Shown here in pieces: positions 1 through 7,994 of a DNA stretch of 64,000 nt. The notes beneath the pieces are model-generated. The model was not told the DNA's origin. It made no database searches and saw nothing but the letters and a program-made list of their open reading frames with translations. The DNA is from PALSA-270 sp963770245 (GTDB lineage Bacteria; Acidobacteriota; Terriglobia; Terriglobales; Acidobacteriaceae). The translations under genes were made by a program, and so were the position numbers. The stretch is from contig CAVYOX010000002.1 in the NCBI GenBank assembly GCA_963770245.1, positions 186,001 to 250,000 of the forward strand, written 5' to 3'. Each line of letters begins with the position of its first letter. Position 1 is the first letter of the stretch.

Positions 1-200
1 CCCGTACCCGAATCGAACTTGGTCGCGGATTCGAACAGCGGCTGGCCGCAGCAGACACAGGTAAAGGTCCCGGCTTCTTTTGTGTTCCAGTACTTTCCGG
101 TAAAAGCCGGCTCGGTTCCCGCCTTGCGCGCCACCTGATACTGCTCCGGCGTTAATTGCTTTTTCCACTCCTCGTCGGTCTTGATTACCTTTTCAGCCAT
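1..200 (-). CDS. msrB: Peptide-methionine (R)-S-oxide reductase MsrB, N-terminal part
   Basis: The first 66 residues of an MsrB are visible, running off the left edge. MsrB reduces methionine-R-sulfoxide in damaged proteins. The visible sequence has the family opening KTDEEWKKQLTPEQYQVAR, then the TEPAFTGKYW segment and the first zinc-binding pair in FTCVCCGQPLF, followed by the FDSGTG turn. The catalytic Cys and second zinc pair lie outside the window. ATG start at 200, 60 bp downstream of the flavin reductase stop, same strand. Confidence 0.95.
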   Translation of the reverse strand, partial: MAEKVIKTDEEWKKQLTPEQYQVARKAGTEPAFTGKYWNTKEAGTFTCVCCGQPLFESATKFDSGT

Positions 201-252
201 GCGTGTCTTCTACCTCAATTCAGTAGGATTGGATGCGTTCGCGGCCGGAAAG

Positions 253-741
253 TTACGGCCCGATGGAGCGGTACTTTCCCCGGAAATAAAGCAGCGGATC
301 TCCCTCCCGCACCACCACATCTTCCACCTGGGCGATGAAAATCGTGTGGTCGCCGGCGTCTTGCACGGTGTGCAAGCGGCACTCGAGGTAAGCGAGCGCG
401 CCCTGGAGTACGGGAGTGCCGTGTGCAGTCCGCTCGAAGCGTGTCCTCACCTCGGCTTCGGCCCGGTCTTGCGCCTCCGCCGGAAGAGCATAATACTCGG
501 AGACGGCACGCTGGTTCTCGGCCAGCACATTCACTCCGAAGCGCTTCTTGGCATGGAGGTGAGCGTGGGTCCGAGCCCGCTGGTCCACACAAACCAGCAC
601 CAGCTGCGGATCGAGCGACACCGAAGCAAACGCGTTCGCCGTCATGCCATGGACATCGCCTTCATAGTCCACCGTGATGATGGTCACGCCGGTCGCAAAA
701 CAGCCCATCGCCCTGCGGAACTCAGCCTGGGTCACACTCAT
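253..741 (-). CDS. Flavin reductase family protein (FMN-binding split barrel)
   Basis: A 162-residue protein of the HpaC/flavin-reductase-like family, which binds FMN and either supplies reduced flavin to a partner or acts as a small oxidoreductase. Visible family features are the opening MSVTQAEFRRAMGCFATGVT, the GMTANAFASVSLDPQLVLVC flavin-binding segment, FGVNVLAENQ, and the C-terminal GDHTIFIAQVEDV segment ending in LLYFRGKYR. I chose ATG 741, which has GAGG just upstream; a TTG at 780 would add 13 residues that do not look like family sequence. It is divergent from cofG with about 140 bp between, so a link to F420 metabolism is possible but only inferred from position. Confidence 0.9.
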   Translation of the reverse strand: MSVTQAEFRRAMGCFATGVTIITVDYEGDVHGMTANAFASVSLDPQLVLVCVDQRARTHAHLHAKKRFGVNVLAENQRAVSEYYALPAEAQDRAEAEVRTRFERTAHGTPVLQGALAYLECRLHTVQDAGDHTIFIAQVEDVVVREGDPLLYFRGKYRSIGP

Positions 742-881
742 GTCCTCAAAGGTTTTAACACGCAGAGTTTGGCCCGCCAAGTGAGTTTCAGGGAAGCTGC
801 CAGAACCGGCGTCCGCCAGCTGAGAACCGCGGGCCTCATGTATGATTTCGCTGTGCTGATTCCGTCGAGAAGGCCATCCCC

Positions 882-2081
882 TTGGCGCTAGCCGAAACCA
901 CCGGGCCCGCAGCGCAGGCGCCGAATTCAGCCTTGGACGCCCTGGGCACCGCGCTGCCCCTCTCCCGCGAGATGGCGTGTGCCCTGCTTCGCCTGGGCGA
1001 CGACCAACTTCCCCAACTGCTTTCCGCCGCCCGGGCCCGCAAGGAGCGTTTTAAGCCCGGCGTCATCACCTATTCGCGCAAGGTCTTTCTCCCGCTCACC
1101 AACCTCTGCCGCGACTATTGCGGCTACTGCACCTTCCGCCGCGACCCGGGTGAAGCCGGCGCCCACACCATGACGCCGGATGAAGTGCTGCAGATCGCCC
1201 GCCACGGCGCGAGGCTCGGATGCACCGAGGCTCTGTTCAGCCTCGGCGATAAGCCGGAACTGAACTTTCCTGCCATGCGGGACACCCTGCATCGCCTGGG
1301 ATACAACTCCACCCTGCAGTACCTGGAAGCCATGTGTCGTCTGGTGCTGCGCGAAACCACTCTGCTTCCCCACCCCAATCCTGGGTTATTGAGTGCCGAG
1401 TGGATTCGGCGCCTGGCTCGGGTCTCGCCCAGCATGGGACTGATGCTAGAAACCACCAACGCCCTTTTATTGCGGGCGGGCGCCGCCCATGACAACGCCC
1501 CGGATAAAGTTCCCGCCAGGCGCCTGCGTACCATCGAAGAGGCCGGCAAACAGAAGGTTCCCTTCACCACTGGATTGCTCATCGGCATCGGCGAGACGCT
1601 CGAGGATCGGGTCGACACTCTGCTCGCCATCCGCGAGTTGCACCGCCATTACGGACACATCCAGGAGGTTATCGTGCAGAATTTCCGCGTCAAGCCCGGC
1701 ATTCCCATGCGCGACTGGCCTGAGCCTACGCCTGGCGAAATGCTGCGCACCTTGGCGGTGGCGCGCCTGCTGATGCCGGAAATGAACATCCAGGCGCCGC
1801 CCAATCTTTCCGCCCCTTACTATGACGACTTGCTCGATGCCGGCATCAACGACTGGGGCGGAGTCTCCCCCCTGACGCCGGACTTCATCAACCCCGAGCG
1901 GCCCTGGCCTCATCTGGAGCAATTGCAGTTGCGCACCGAAGCCAAGGGATTCAGCCTACGCCAGCGTCTTCCCGTTTACCCTGAATTCTTGCCCGCGGCG
2001 ACTCGCCAGGCGGGCGGCCTGGCGGAAAAAGTCCGAGCCGCCGCCGACGCCCAAGGCTATGCCAAGGTGAGGGCAGCGTGA
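882..2081 (+). CDS. cofG: 7,8-didemethyl-8-hydroxy-5-deazariboflavin synthase subunit 1 (CofG)
   Basis: Radical-SAM subunit that, with CofH, makes the F420 chromophore FO from tyrosine and a ribityl-diaminouracil. The 399-residue protein carries the CxxxCxxC cluster motif as C76-RDY-C80-GY-C83, preceded by the family segment FLPLTNLCRDYC, and ends with the ISAPxxLSxPYYDDLLDAGINDWGGVSPLTPDFINP region typical of CofG. Start is TTG at 882. The stop overlaps the GTG of the next gene (GTGA at 2078-2081), indicating translational coupling in one F420 operon. The partner CofH is a separate gene at 4615, unlike the fused FbiC of actinobacteria. Confidence 0.95.
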   Translation: MALAETTGPAAQAPNSALDALGTALPLSREMACALLRLGDDQLPQLLSAARARKERFKPGVITYSRKVFLPLTNLCRDYCGYCTFRRDPGEAGAHTMTPDEVLQIARHGARLGCTEALFSLGDKPELNFPAMRDTLHRLGYNSTLQYLEAMCRLVLRETTLLPHPNPGLLSAEWIRRLARVSPSMGLMLETTNALLLRAGAAHDNAPDKVPARRLRTIEEAGKQKVPFTTGLLIGIGETLEDRVDTLLAIRELHRHYGHIQEVIVQNFRVKPGIPMRDWPEPTPGEMLRTLAVARLLMPEMNIQAPPNLSAPYYDDLLDAGINDWGGVSPLTPDFINPERPWPHLEQLQLRTEAKGFSLRQRLPVYPEFLPAATRQAGGLAEKVRAAADAQGYAKVRAA

Positions 2082-3793
2082 TTGTCGTTCTCACCGGCGG
2101 CACGGGCGGCGCCAAGTTGGTGGACGGACTCCGTCAGGCGCTTCCGCCCCGGGACCTTACCCTCATCGTCAACACCGGTGACGACCTCGAATGGTCGGGC
2201 CTCGCAGTTTCACCCGATCTCGATTCGATCACCTACGTCCTCGCCGGACTGCTCAGCCGGGAACGCGGCTGGGGAGTACAGGATGACACTTTTCTCTGCT
2301 TGCAGATGATGGCGCGCCTCGGCCGGCCGGCGTGGTTTCAAATCGGCGACCGCGACCTGGCCACCCATTTGTTGCGCTCCCAACTTCTCAAAGCCGGCAA
2401 GACCCTGACCGAAGTCACGGCCGAAATCGCCGCCCGCTTCGGCATTGAAGCCAGGATTTTGCCCATGAGCGATGCCCCGGTCCAAACCCGAGTCGAAACC
2501 CCGGCCGGTGAACTGAGCTTCGAAGAGTATTTTGTCGAGCGCCATTTCGAGGATCCGGTGCGCTCGGTGCGCTTCGCCGGCGCCGCCGACGCCCTCCCCG
2601 CCCCCGGCGTCGTCGATGCCATCCTCTCCGCCACGGCGGTGATCCTCGCGCCCAGCAACCCGGTGACGAGCATCGGTCCGATTCTCGCCGTGCCCGGCAT
2701 CCGCCAGGCTTTGCGCGAGACCCGGGCGAGGGTCGCCGCCGTCAGTCCGATTGTCGGCGGCGCTGCGGTTTCCGGCCCCGCCGGCGCGCTGATGGCAACC
2801 CTCGGTGTGCCGGTATCAATCGCCGGCATCGCCCGGCTTTATCAGGACTTCCTGGATGTTTTGGTCGTCGATCCGGCCGATCGGCCAGCCGCCGAGGCCC
2901 TGGAAGGCTCTTCCCTGCGAGTGCATTCGACCAACACCATCATGAAATCCGCGAGCGACAAGGTTGGGCTGGCTCGCTCCGTGCTGTCCCTGTTCTCCGC
3001 CGAGCATCCGCCGTCCAAGCCTGGCGGGGAACTGGCTGGGCGGAGCCAGCCGGCGGCTCAGGGCGTCGGCCAAGCCTTAGACCAGGCCCAGTCCGGGCGG
3101 TCCGAAAGCCAGGGAAGGGCGCCGGGAACCGGTCTCCCGATGATCCTGATCCCGGTGAAGAATCTGGCCCATGCCAAGCAGCGCCTCGCCGCCCTGCTCG
3201 AACCGGCGGCGCGCACCGCCCTGGCCCAAGCCATGCTGCTCGATGTGCTCGAAACTCTGGACGCCTGGCCGAACCGCCCGGCGATCGGCATCGTCACGAG
3301 CGACCCCTTCGCCCTGGGCGTAGCCCGGCGTTTCGCTTTTGAAGTAATCCCGGATTACGACAATCGCAGTGAGACCGACGCCATCGAGATGGCGACAGAA
3401 CTTTGCCGCAGGCGTGGAGTGAGCTCGACGCTGGTCATCCCGGCGGACATTCCTCTGCTCACCGTGCTCGAAATGGAGGCGATTCTCGACGCCGCCCCGC
3501 CCGCAGGCTCGGTGCTCGTCCCCGCCGCGGACGGGCGCGGCACCAACGCCGCCTACCGCAGTCCCGCGGCGCTTTTCCCCTTGCGTTTCGGCAATGACAG
3601 TTTCAAGCCCCACCTCGCCGCCGCCCGCGCCACCGAGAAACCCTGCGTCCTGCTCTCCTTGCCGGGCATCGCGCTCGACGTCGACAACCCCGCCGAGCTG
3701 CGGCAACTCGCCAGTGCTCCTGGCGAAACCCGCTCCCAGCGTCTGGCGCGGCGATGGGGCTTTGCCGAATGGCCGCGGGCGGCGAGCGAATAA
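2078..3793 (+). CDS. cofDC: Fused F420 enzymes: CofD transferase + CofC guanylyltransferase
   Basis: One 571-residue reading frame joins two consecutive F420 steps. Residues 1-~308 are CofD, which transfers the phospho-acid moiety from its guanylylated form to FO: TGGTGGAKLVDGL at the N-terminus, NTGDDLEWSGL, and the PSNPVTSIGPIL motif. Residues ~309-354 are a Gly/Gln/Ser-rich linker. Residues 355-571 are CofC, which guanylylates the phospho-acid: MILIPVKNLAHAKQRL, then IPADIPLL and the substrate region GRGTNAAYRSP with FGNDSFKPHL. No stop lies between them. The natural phospho-acid (PEP, 2-phospholactate or 3-phosphoglycerate) cannot be read from sequence. GTG start overlaps cofG by 4 nt; stop TAA directly abuts cofE. 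Confidence 0.93.
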   Translation: MIVVLTGGTGGAKLVDGLRQALPPRDLTLIVNTGDDLEWSGLAVSPDLDSITYVLAGLLSRERGWGVQDDTFLCLQMMARLGRPAWFQIGDRDLATHLLRSQLLKAGKTLTEVTAEIAARFGIEARILPMSDAPVQTRVETPAGELSFEEYFVERHFEDPVRSVRFAGAADALPAPGVVDAILSATAVILAPSNPVTSIGPILAVPGIRQALRETRARVAAVSPIVGGAAVSGPAGALMATLGVPVSIAGIARLYQDFLDVLVVDPADRPAAEALEGSSLRVHSTNTIMKSASDKVGLARSVLSLFSAEHPPSKPGGELAGRSQPAAQGVGQALDQAQSGRSESQGRAPGTGLPMILIPVKNLAHAKQRLAALLEPAARTALAQAMLLDVLETLDAWPNRPAIGIVTSDPFALGVARRFAFEVIPDYDNRSETDAIEMATELCRRRGVSSTLVIPADIPLLTVLEMEAILDAAPPAGSVLVPAADGRGTNAAYRSPAALFPLRFGNDSFKPHLAAARATEKPCVLLSLPGIALDVDNPAELRQLASAPGETRSQRLARRWGFAEWPRAASE

Positions 3794-4558
3794 ATGCCCG
3801 CCCCGGCTCAGCCGCTTCAGATCTTCCCCATTCCGCTGGCGGATGAAATCCTGGCCGGCGATTCGATTGCCGCCCGACTTCTGCGCTCTTTGCGGCATCA
3901 CAAGCTGGCGCTCCGCCGGGGCGACATCCTGGTGGTGAAGCACAAAATCGTCTCGAAAGCCGAGGGGTCGGTGGTCGAGCTCGCGACCATCCAGGCTTCC
4001 GCCGCCTCCCGCGCCTGGGCCCGCCGTTACCATGTGGAGGCGCCCGTCATCGAGCTCGCCATGGCGCAAAGCCGGCGCACGATTCGTCGCCGGCGCGGTG
4101 TTCTGATCACCGAGACCCGTCACGGCTTTGTCTGTGCCAATAGCGGCGTCGATGTTTCCAACGTCAATGGCGGCCGGCATGCTCTTTTGCTTCCGGAAGA
4201 CCCCGACCGCTCCGCCGCCCGTCTGCGCCGCGAGCTCAGCAAGCGTCTCCATCTTCTGATCCCGGTCATCATCACCGACAGTTTCGGCCGCCCCTGGCGC
4301 GAGGGCCTCACCGAAGTCGCCATCGGGGTGGCCGGCATGAAACCGCTGCGCGATTTTCGCGGCCGCCGCGACTCTCACGGATACACTCTGCGGGCCAGTC
4401 TCGAAGCCGTGGCCGACGAACTGGCTTGCGCTGCCGGCCTGGTTTGCGGCAAGCTGTCTCGTACGCCGGCCTGCATCATTCGTGGCTTTCGGTACCGGCC
4501 TGGCCGGGGCAGCGCGCAGGACCTGATTCGGCCAGCCAAGAACGACTTATTTCGTTAG
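3794..4558 (+). CDS. cofE: Coenzyme F420-0:L-glutamate ligase (CofE), stand-alone
   Basis: GTP-dependent ligase that adds gamma-linked glutamates to F420-0. The 254-residue protein has the family motifs KHKIVSKAEG, CANSGVDVSN and TDSFGRPWREG, which bind GTP, metal and substrate, and a C-terminal half of normal length for archaeal-type CofE. It has no C-terminal FMN/nitroreductase domain, so it differs from actinobacterial FbiB. ATG directly follows the TAA of cofDC with zero spacing. The next gene, cofH, starts 56 bp downstream. Confidence 0.94.
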   Translation: MPAPAQPLQIFPIPLADEILAGDSIAARLLRSLRHHKLALRRGDILVVKHKIVSKAEGSVVELATIQASAASRAWARRYHVEAPVIELAMAQSRRTIRRRRGVLITETRHGFVCANSGVDVSNVNGGRHALLLPEDPDRSAARLRRELSKRLHLLIPVIITDSFGRPWREGLTEVAIGVAGMKPLRDFRGRRDSHGYTLRASLEAVADELACAAGLVCGKLSRTPACIIRGFRYRPGRGSAQDLIRPAKNDLFR

Positions 4559-4614
4559 ACTTCTCGTGCCGCGGTCCGGCGGCCGTCCCGCTGGCAGCGA
4601 GTGAAGGAGCGAGC

Positions 4615-5847
4615 ATGGCCCGTTTGCTGAGCCCATCCGAACTCGAGGCCTTTCCTTCCGAGGAATGGTCCGAAGTCGCTCCCCGCATGAGCGATGAAGC
4701 ACGGGCTGCCCTCGAGCAGGTGCTGGAATCGCTCGACGGCCGAGTACTCTCCAGCGAGCAATGTCTGCGGCTGGCCCATGCCGAGGGCGACGATCTCCTC
4801 GGGCTGCTGGTCGCCGCCGACGCCTTGCGAAGCGAACTGGTCGGCAATCTGGTGACCTACGTCGTCAACCGCAACATCAATTTCACCAATATCTGTTTTG
4901 TGGGCTGCAAATTCTGCGCCTTCAGCCGCGGCCCCCGCGAATCCGACACCTACTTCCTCGGGCTCGAGCAGGTTGCCCGCAAGGCCGTCGAAGCCTGGCA
5001 GATCGGCGCCACCGAGGTGTGCATTCAGGGCGGCCTGCCGCACGGGCTTCCGCCGTTCTACTATCGCGACATTCTGCGCGCCGTGAAGGCCGCGGTTCCG
5101 GGCATGCACATTCACGCCTTCTCCCCCATGGAGATTGTCTACGGAGTGGAACTCACCGGCATGCCGCTCGCAGATTACCTCCAGATGCTCAAAGAGAACG
5201 GTCTCGACACGGTGCCCGGCACTGCCGCCGAAATTCTCGACGATGAAGTCCGCTTCGTCCTCTCGCGCAACAAAGTCTCCACCGAGCAATGGAAGCAGGT
5301 GATCCGGGCGGCGCATCGCGGCGGCATTCGCACCACCTCCACCATGATGTACGGACACATCGAGACCCCCGCCCACTGGGTCAATCAGCTGCTGCTCCTG
5401 CGCGAAATCCAATCGGAAACCGGCGGCTTTACCGAATTCGTTCCCCTGGGCTTCGTGCACCAGAACACCTTGCTCTACCAGCAAGGAATCGCACGCCCCG
5501 GACCAACCTTGGCCGAGCATCTCAAGGTGCACGCCCTCTCCCGCGTGCTGCTGGCCGGCGCGATCAACAACCTGCAAGTTTCGTGGGTCAAGCTGAACCG
5601 CCATCTGTCCCAGCTCTGCCTTCACGCCGGCGCCAACGACTACGGCGGCACCTTGATGGAAGAGAACATTTCCCGCGAGGCCGGCGCCACCGCTGGCCAA
5701 TACACCACCCCCGAAACTTTCCAGTCGCTGATCCTCGAAGCCGGCCGCATTCCCGCCGAGCGCAACACGCCCTACACCCGCATCACCCTCAAGCTGCAGC
5801 CCGAGCCCTTCACCGCCGAGCACGGGCTGGTCGCGGAGTTCGCGTGA
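4615..5847 (+). CDS. cofH: 7,8-didemethyl-8-hydroxy-5-deazariboflavin synthase subunit 2 (CofH)
   Basis: Second radical-SAM half of FO synthase, 410 residues. Cluster cysteines are C94, C98 and C101 in NICFVGCKFCAFSRG, the classic CofH/MqnC-like context. CIQGGLPHGLPPFYYRDILRAVK, HIHAFSPMEI and VPGTAAEILDDEVR are typical of CofH, as is the closing LHAGANDYGGTLMEENISREAGA. A longer frame is open from 4426, but ATG 4615 has GGAG 7 nt upstream and matches the family N-terminus. Together with cofG at 882 it would give complete FO synthesis. Confidence 0.95.
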   Translation: MARLLSPSELEAFPSEEWSEVAPRMSDEARAALEQVLESLDGRVLSSEQCLRLAHAEGDDLLGLLVAADALRSELVGNLVTYVVNRNINFTNICFVGCKFCAFSRGPRESDTYFLGLEQVARKAVEAWQIGATEVCIQGGLPHGLPPFYYRDILRAVKAAVPGMHIHAFSPMEIVYGVELTGMPLADYLQMLKENGLDTVPGTAAEILDDEVRFVLSRNKVSTEQWKQVIRAAHRGGIRTTSTMMYGHIETPAHWVNQLLLLREIQSETGGFTEFVPLGFVHQNTLLYQQGIARPGPTLAEHLKVHALSRVLLAGAINNLQVSWVKLNRHLSQLCLHAGANDYGGTLMEENISREAGATAGQYTTPETFQSLILEAGRIPAERNTPYTRITLKLQPEPFTAEHGLVAEFA

Positions 5848-5878
5848 GCCAGCTTTCGCGGAAAGAGACCCGGATCCG

Positions 5879-6565
5879 ATGAATGACCGCATCGCAGTTC
5901 TGGGGGGCACCGGACCCGAGGGCTTCGGTCTCGCCCTGCGCTGGGCGCAATCCGGGGAAACCATCATCATCGGATCGCGCGACCGCGCACGAGCCCAAGC
6001 CGCGGCCGCGAGAATCACAGAAAAAATTGCCGGCGCCAAAGTCTCCGGAGATGAGAACTCCGCCGCCTGCGCCGCCGCGGGCATCCTGGTGCTCACGGTC
6101 CCGTTCGCAGGCCACGCCGCTCTGCTCAAACAAATCAAGTCCGCCATGCAACCGGGAAGCCTGGTGATTGACACCACCGTTCCCCTGGCCGCGAGCGTCG
6201 GCGGCCGAGCCACTCGCACCCTCGGGGTGTGGCAAGGATCGGCGGCCGAGGAAACCGCCGAACTGGTGCCTCCGGGAGTCTCGGTGGTCGCCGCCTTCCA
6301 CAACGTTTCTTCGGAATTGCTGAACGGCGACGCTCCGATCGAGTGCGACGTCATCGTGTGCAGCGACGACCACGCCGCCACCCAGAAAGTCCAGGCGCTT
6401 GCCGCCAAGATTCCCGGCCTCCGCGCCCTCGACGGCGGCAAGCTCGAAAACGCCCGCATCGTCGAGCAGATCACAGCCCTGTTAATCGGCCTGAACCTCC
6501 GCCACAAAGGCCATTCCGGAATCCGCATTACCGGCCTTCCGGCGGCTGCATACCATACCGATTGA
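5879..6565 (+). CDS. npdG: F420-dependent NADP oxidoreductase (Fno/NpdG-like)
   Basis: A 228-residue NAD(P)-binding protein that should exchange hydride between F420H2 and NADPH. The Rossmann motif GGTGPEGFGLALRWA opens the protein, followed by the SRD segment that reads the NADP 2'-phosphate. ILTVPFAGH-type and SVVAAFHNVSSELL segments follow, then VCSDD and the ending LEPxRIVEQITALLIGLN-like segment (here LENARIVEQITALLIGLN). It starts 31 bp after cofH in the F420 operon, giving the cell a way to reduce the cofactor it makes. Confidence 0.92.
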   Translation: MNDRIAVLGGTGPEGFGLALRWAQSGETIIIGSRDRARAQAAAARITEKIAGAKVSGDENSAACAAAGILVLTVPFAGHAALLKQIKSAMQPGSLVIDTTVPLAASVGGRATRTLGVWQGSAAEETAELVPPGVSVVAAFHNVSSELLNGDAPIECDVIVCSDDHAATQKVQALAAKIPGLRALDGGKLENARIVEQITALLIGLNLRHKGHSGIRITGLPAAAYHTD

Positions 6566-6576
6566 GGAGCCTCTCC

Positions 6577-7365
6577 GTGTCCTCTGTATCCTCTGGCGTG
6601 AACCAGACCACCATCGAATTCCTCAAAGTCTCCTACCGCCTGGCGACCGGTTACAAACTACTCCGCAACCTGGATTTAGAAGTCCACACCGGCGAAACCT
6701 TGATCCTTCTCGGCCGCAGCGGCTCGGGCAAAACCACCACCCTCAAACTCATCAACCACCTGCTGGCCCCGACGGCAGGCGAGGTCCGGGTCAATGGCCG
6801 CTCCACCCGCGATTGGGACGTCATCCGACTGCGCCGCACCATCGGCTACGCCATCCAGGAAGTCGGCCTGTTCCCCCATTTCACCGTGGCCCGCAACATC
6901 GGTCTGGTCCCGCAAATCGAACACTGGCCAGCCGAGCGCATCGACGAGCGGGTTCAAGAACTCATGCAACTGGTCGGGCTCGATCCGCAACTGGCAGCGC
7001 GCTACCCCCGCGAACTTTCCGGTGGACAGCGCCAACGGGTCGGGGTGGCTCGCGCTCTGGCCGCCGACCCTCCCATTCTCCTGATGGACGAGCCCTTCGG
7101 CGCGCTCGATCCCATCACCCGCGCCGAACTGCAGCGTGAGTTTCGCGCTCTCCAGGAGCGCATGAAGAAGACCGTGGTATTCGTCACCCATGATCTGCGC
7201 GAAGCTCTCCTGCTCGGCACCCGTATCGCGCTCCTCGAAGCCGGCTACCTGGTCACGGTTCTCCCCGTCGCCGAATTCGTCCACTCCCCCGACCCTTTGG
7301 TAGGCGACTATGTCGATGCCTTCGACTCCGAACCGAACCGCGGCAGAAAGCGACCCCACCCATGA
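6577..7365 (+). CDS. Osmoprotectant-type ABC importer, ATP-binding subunit (OpuCA/OsmV-like)
   Basis: A 262-residue ATPase of a quaternary-amine/glycine-betaine type importer. Walker A is GRSGSGKTT, the signature is LSGGQRQ, Walker B is ILLMDEPFGALD and the H-loop is VTHD. Family-specific stretches are FLKVSYRLATGYK near the start, IGYAIQEVGLFPHFTV, and REALLLGTRIALLEAG. GTG 6577 with GAGGAG 7 nt upstream is the likely start. The frame is open much further upstream but that part lies inside npdG in another frame. No C-terminal CBS domains are present, so this is the short form. Its stop overlaps the permease start (ATGA), and it begins only 11 bp after npdG. Confidence 0.9.
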   Translation: MSSVSSGVNQTTIEFLKVSYRLATGYKLLRNLDLEVHTGETLILLGRSGSGKTTTLKLINHLLAPTAGEVRVNGRSTRDWDVIRLRRTIGYAIQEVGLFPHFTVARNIGLVPQIEHWPAERIDERVQELMQLVGLDPQLAARYPRELSGGQRQRVGVARALAADPPILLMDEPFGALDPITRAELQREFRALQERMKKTVVFVTHDLREALLLGTRIALLEAGYLVTVLPVAEFVHSPDPLVGDYVDAFDSEPNRGRKRPHP

Positions 7366-7994
7366 ACGTCTGGCAATTCATGCTCGAGAATCACACCGAG
7401 GTCCTCGAACTCACCCTCGAACATCTCTGGCTGGTGGGCGTTTCCACCCTCCTGGCTGTGCTGATCGGAATTCCCCTGGGCATCCTGATCGCCCGCTGGC
7501 CTGGGTTGAATAAGCCCGTACTGGCGAGCGCCAACATTATTCAAACCATCCCCAGCCTGGCGCTCTTCGGATTCCTGCTGCCAGCCCCCTGGATCGGCGC
7601 CCGCGCCGACCGCCTGGCCATCCTGGCCCTCCTGCTGTACGCGTTACTTCCACTCATCCGCAACACCTACACCGGCATCCAAGGCGTCGACCCTTCCGTG
7701 GTCGAAGCCGGGCGCGGCATGGGCATGACCAACCGCCAGCTTCTCTGGCAGGTCCAACTCCCCCTGGCTCTCGGCGTGATCATCGCCGGAGTCCGGGTGG
7801 CGGTCGTGATCTCGGTCGGCCTAGCCACCATCGCCGCCGCGATCGGTGCCGGCGGCCTCGGCGAATACATTTTCCGCGGTCTGGCCATGGTCAACGATTC
7901 GGTGATCCTGGCGGGCGCCATCCCCGCCGCCATGCTAGCTTTGCTGGCGGATGTAACCCTGGGTTGGCTCGAAAAGCGCCTGCGCCCGCGATGA
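7362..7994 (+). CDS. Osmoprotectant-type ABC importer, permease (OpuCB/OsmW-like)
   Basis: A 210-residue inner-membrane permease with about five or six hydrophobic segments. The BPD transport signature region reads EAGRGMGMTNRQLLWQVQLPLALGVIIAGVR, the site where the ATPase docks. IIQTIPSLALFGFLLP is characteristic of the betaine/choline/carnitine subfamily. ATG start overlaps the ATPase stop, and its own stop overlaps the binding-protein start (ATGA at 7991), so the three subunits are coupled. Confidence 0.92.
   Translation: MNVWQFMLENHTEVLELTLEHLWLVGVSTLLAVLIGIPLGILIARWPGLNKPVLASANIIQTIPSLALFGFLLPAPWIGARADRLAILALLLYALLPLIRNTYTGIQGVDPSVVEAGRGMGMTNRQLLWQVQLPLALGVIIAGVRVAVVISVGLATIAAAIGAGGLGEYIFRGLAMVNDSVILAGAIPAAMLALLADVTLGWLEKRLRPR

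Noticed and set aside
3077..4378. 433-residue minus-strand open frame opposite cofDC and cofE
   Set aside because: Antisense to well-supported enzymes; GC-rich codon bias creates long spurious frames here.
4555..6528. 657-residue minus-strand open frame opposite cofH and npdG
   Set aside because: It is the complement of two clear F420 genes, has low-complexity composition and no family signal.
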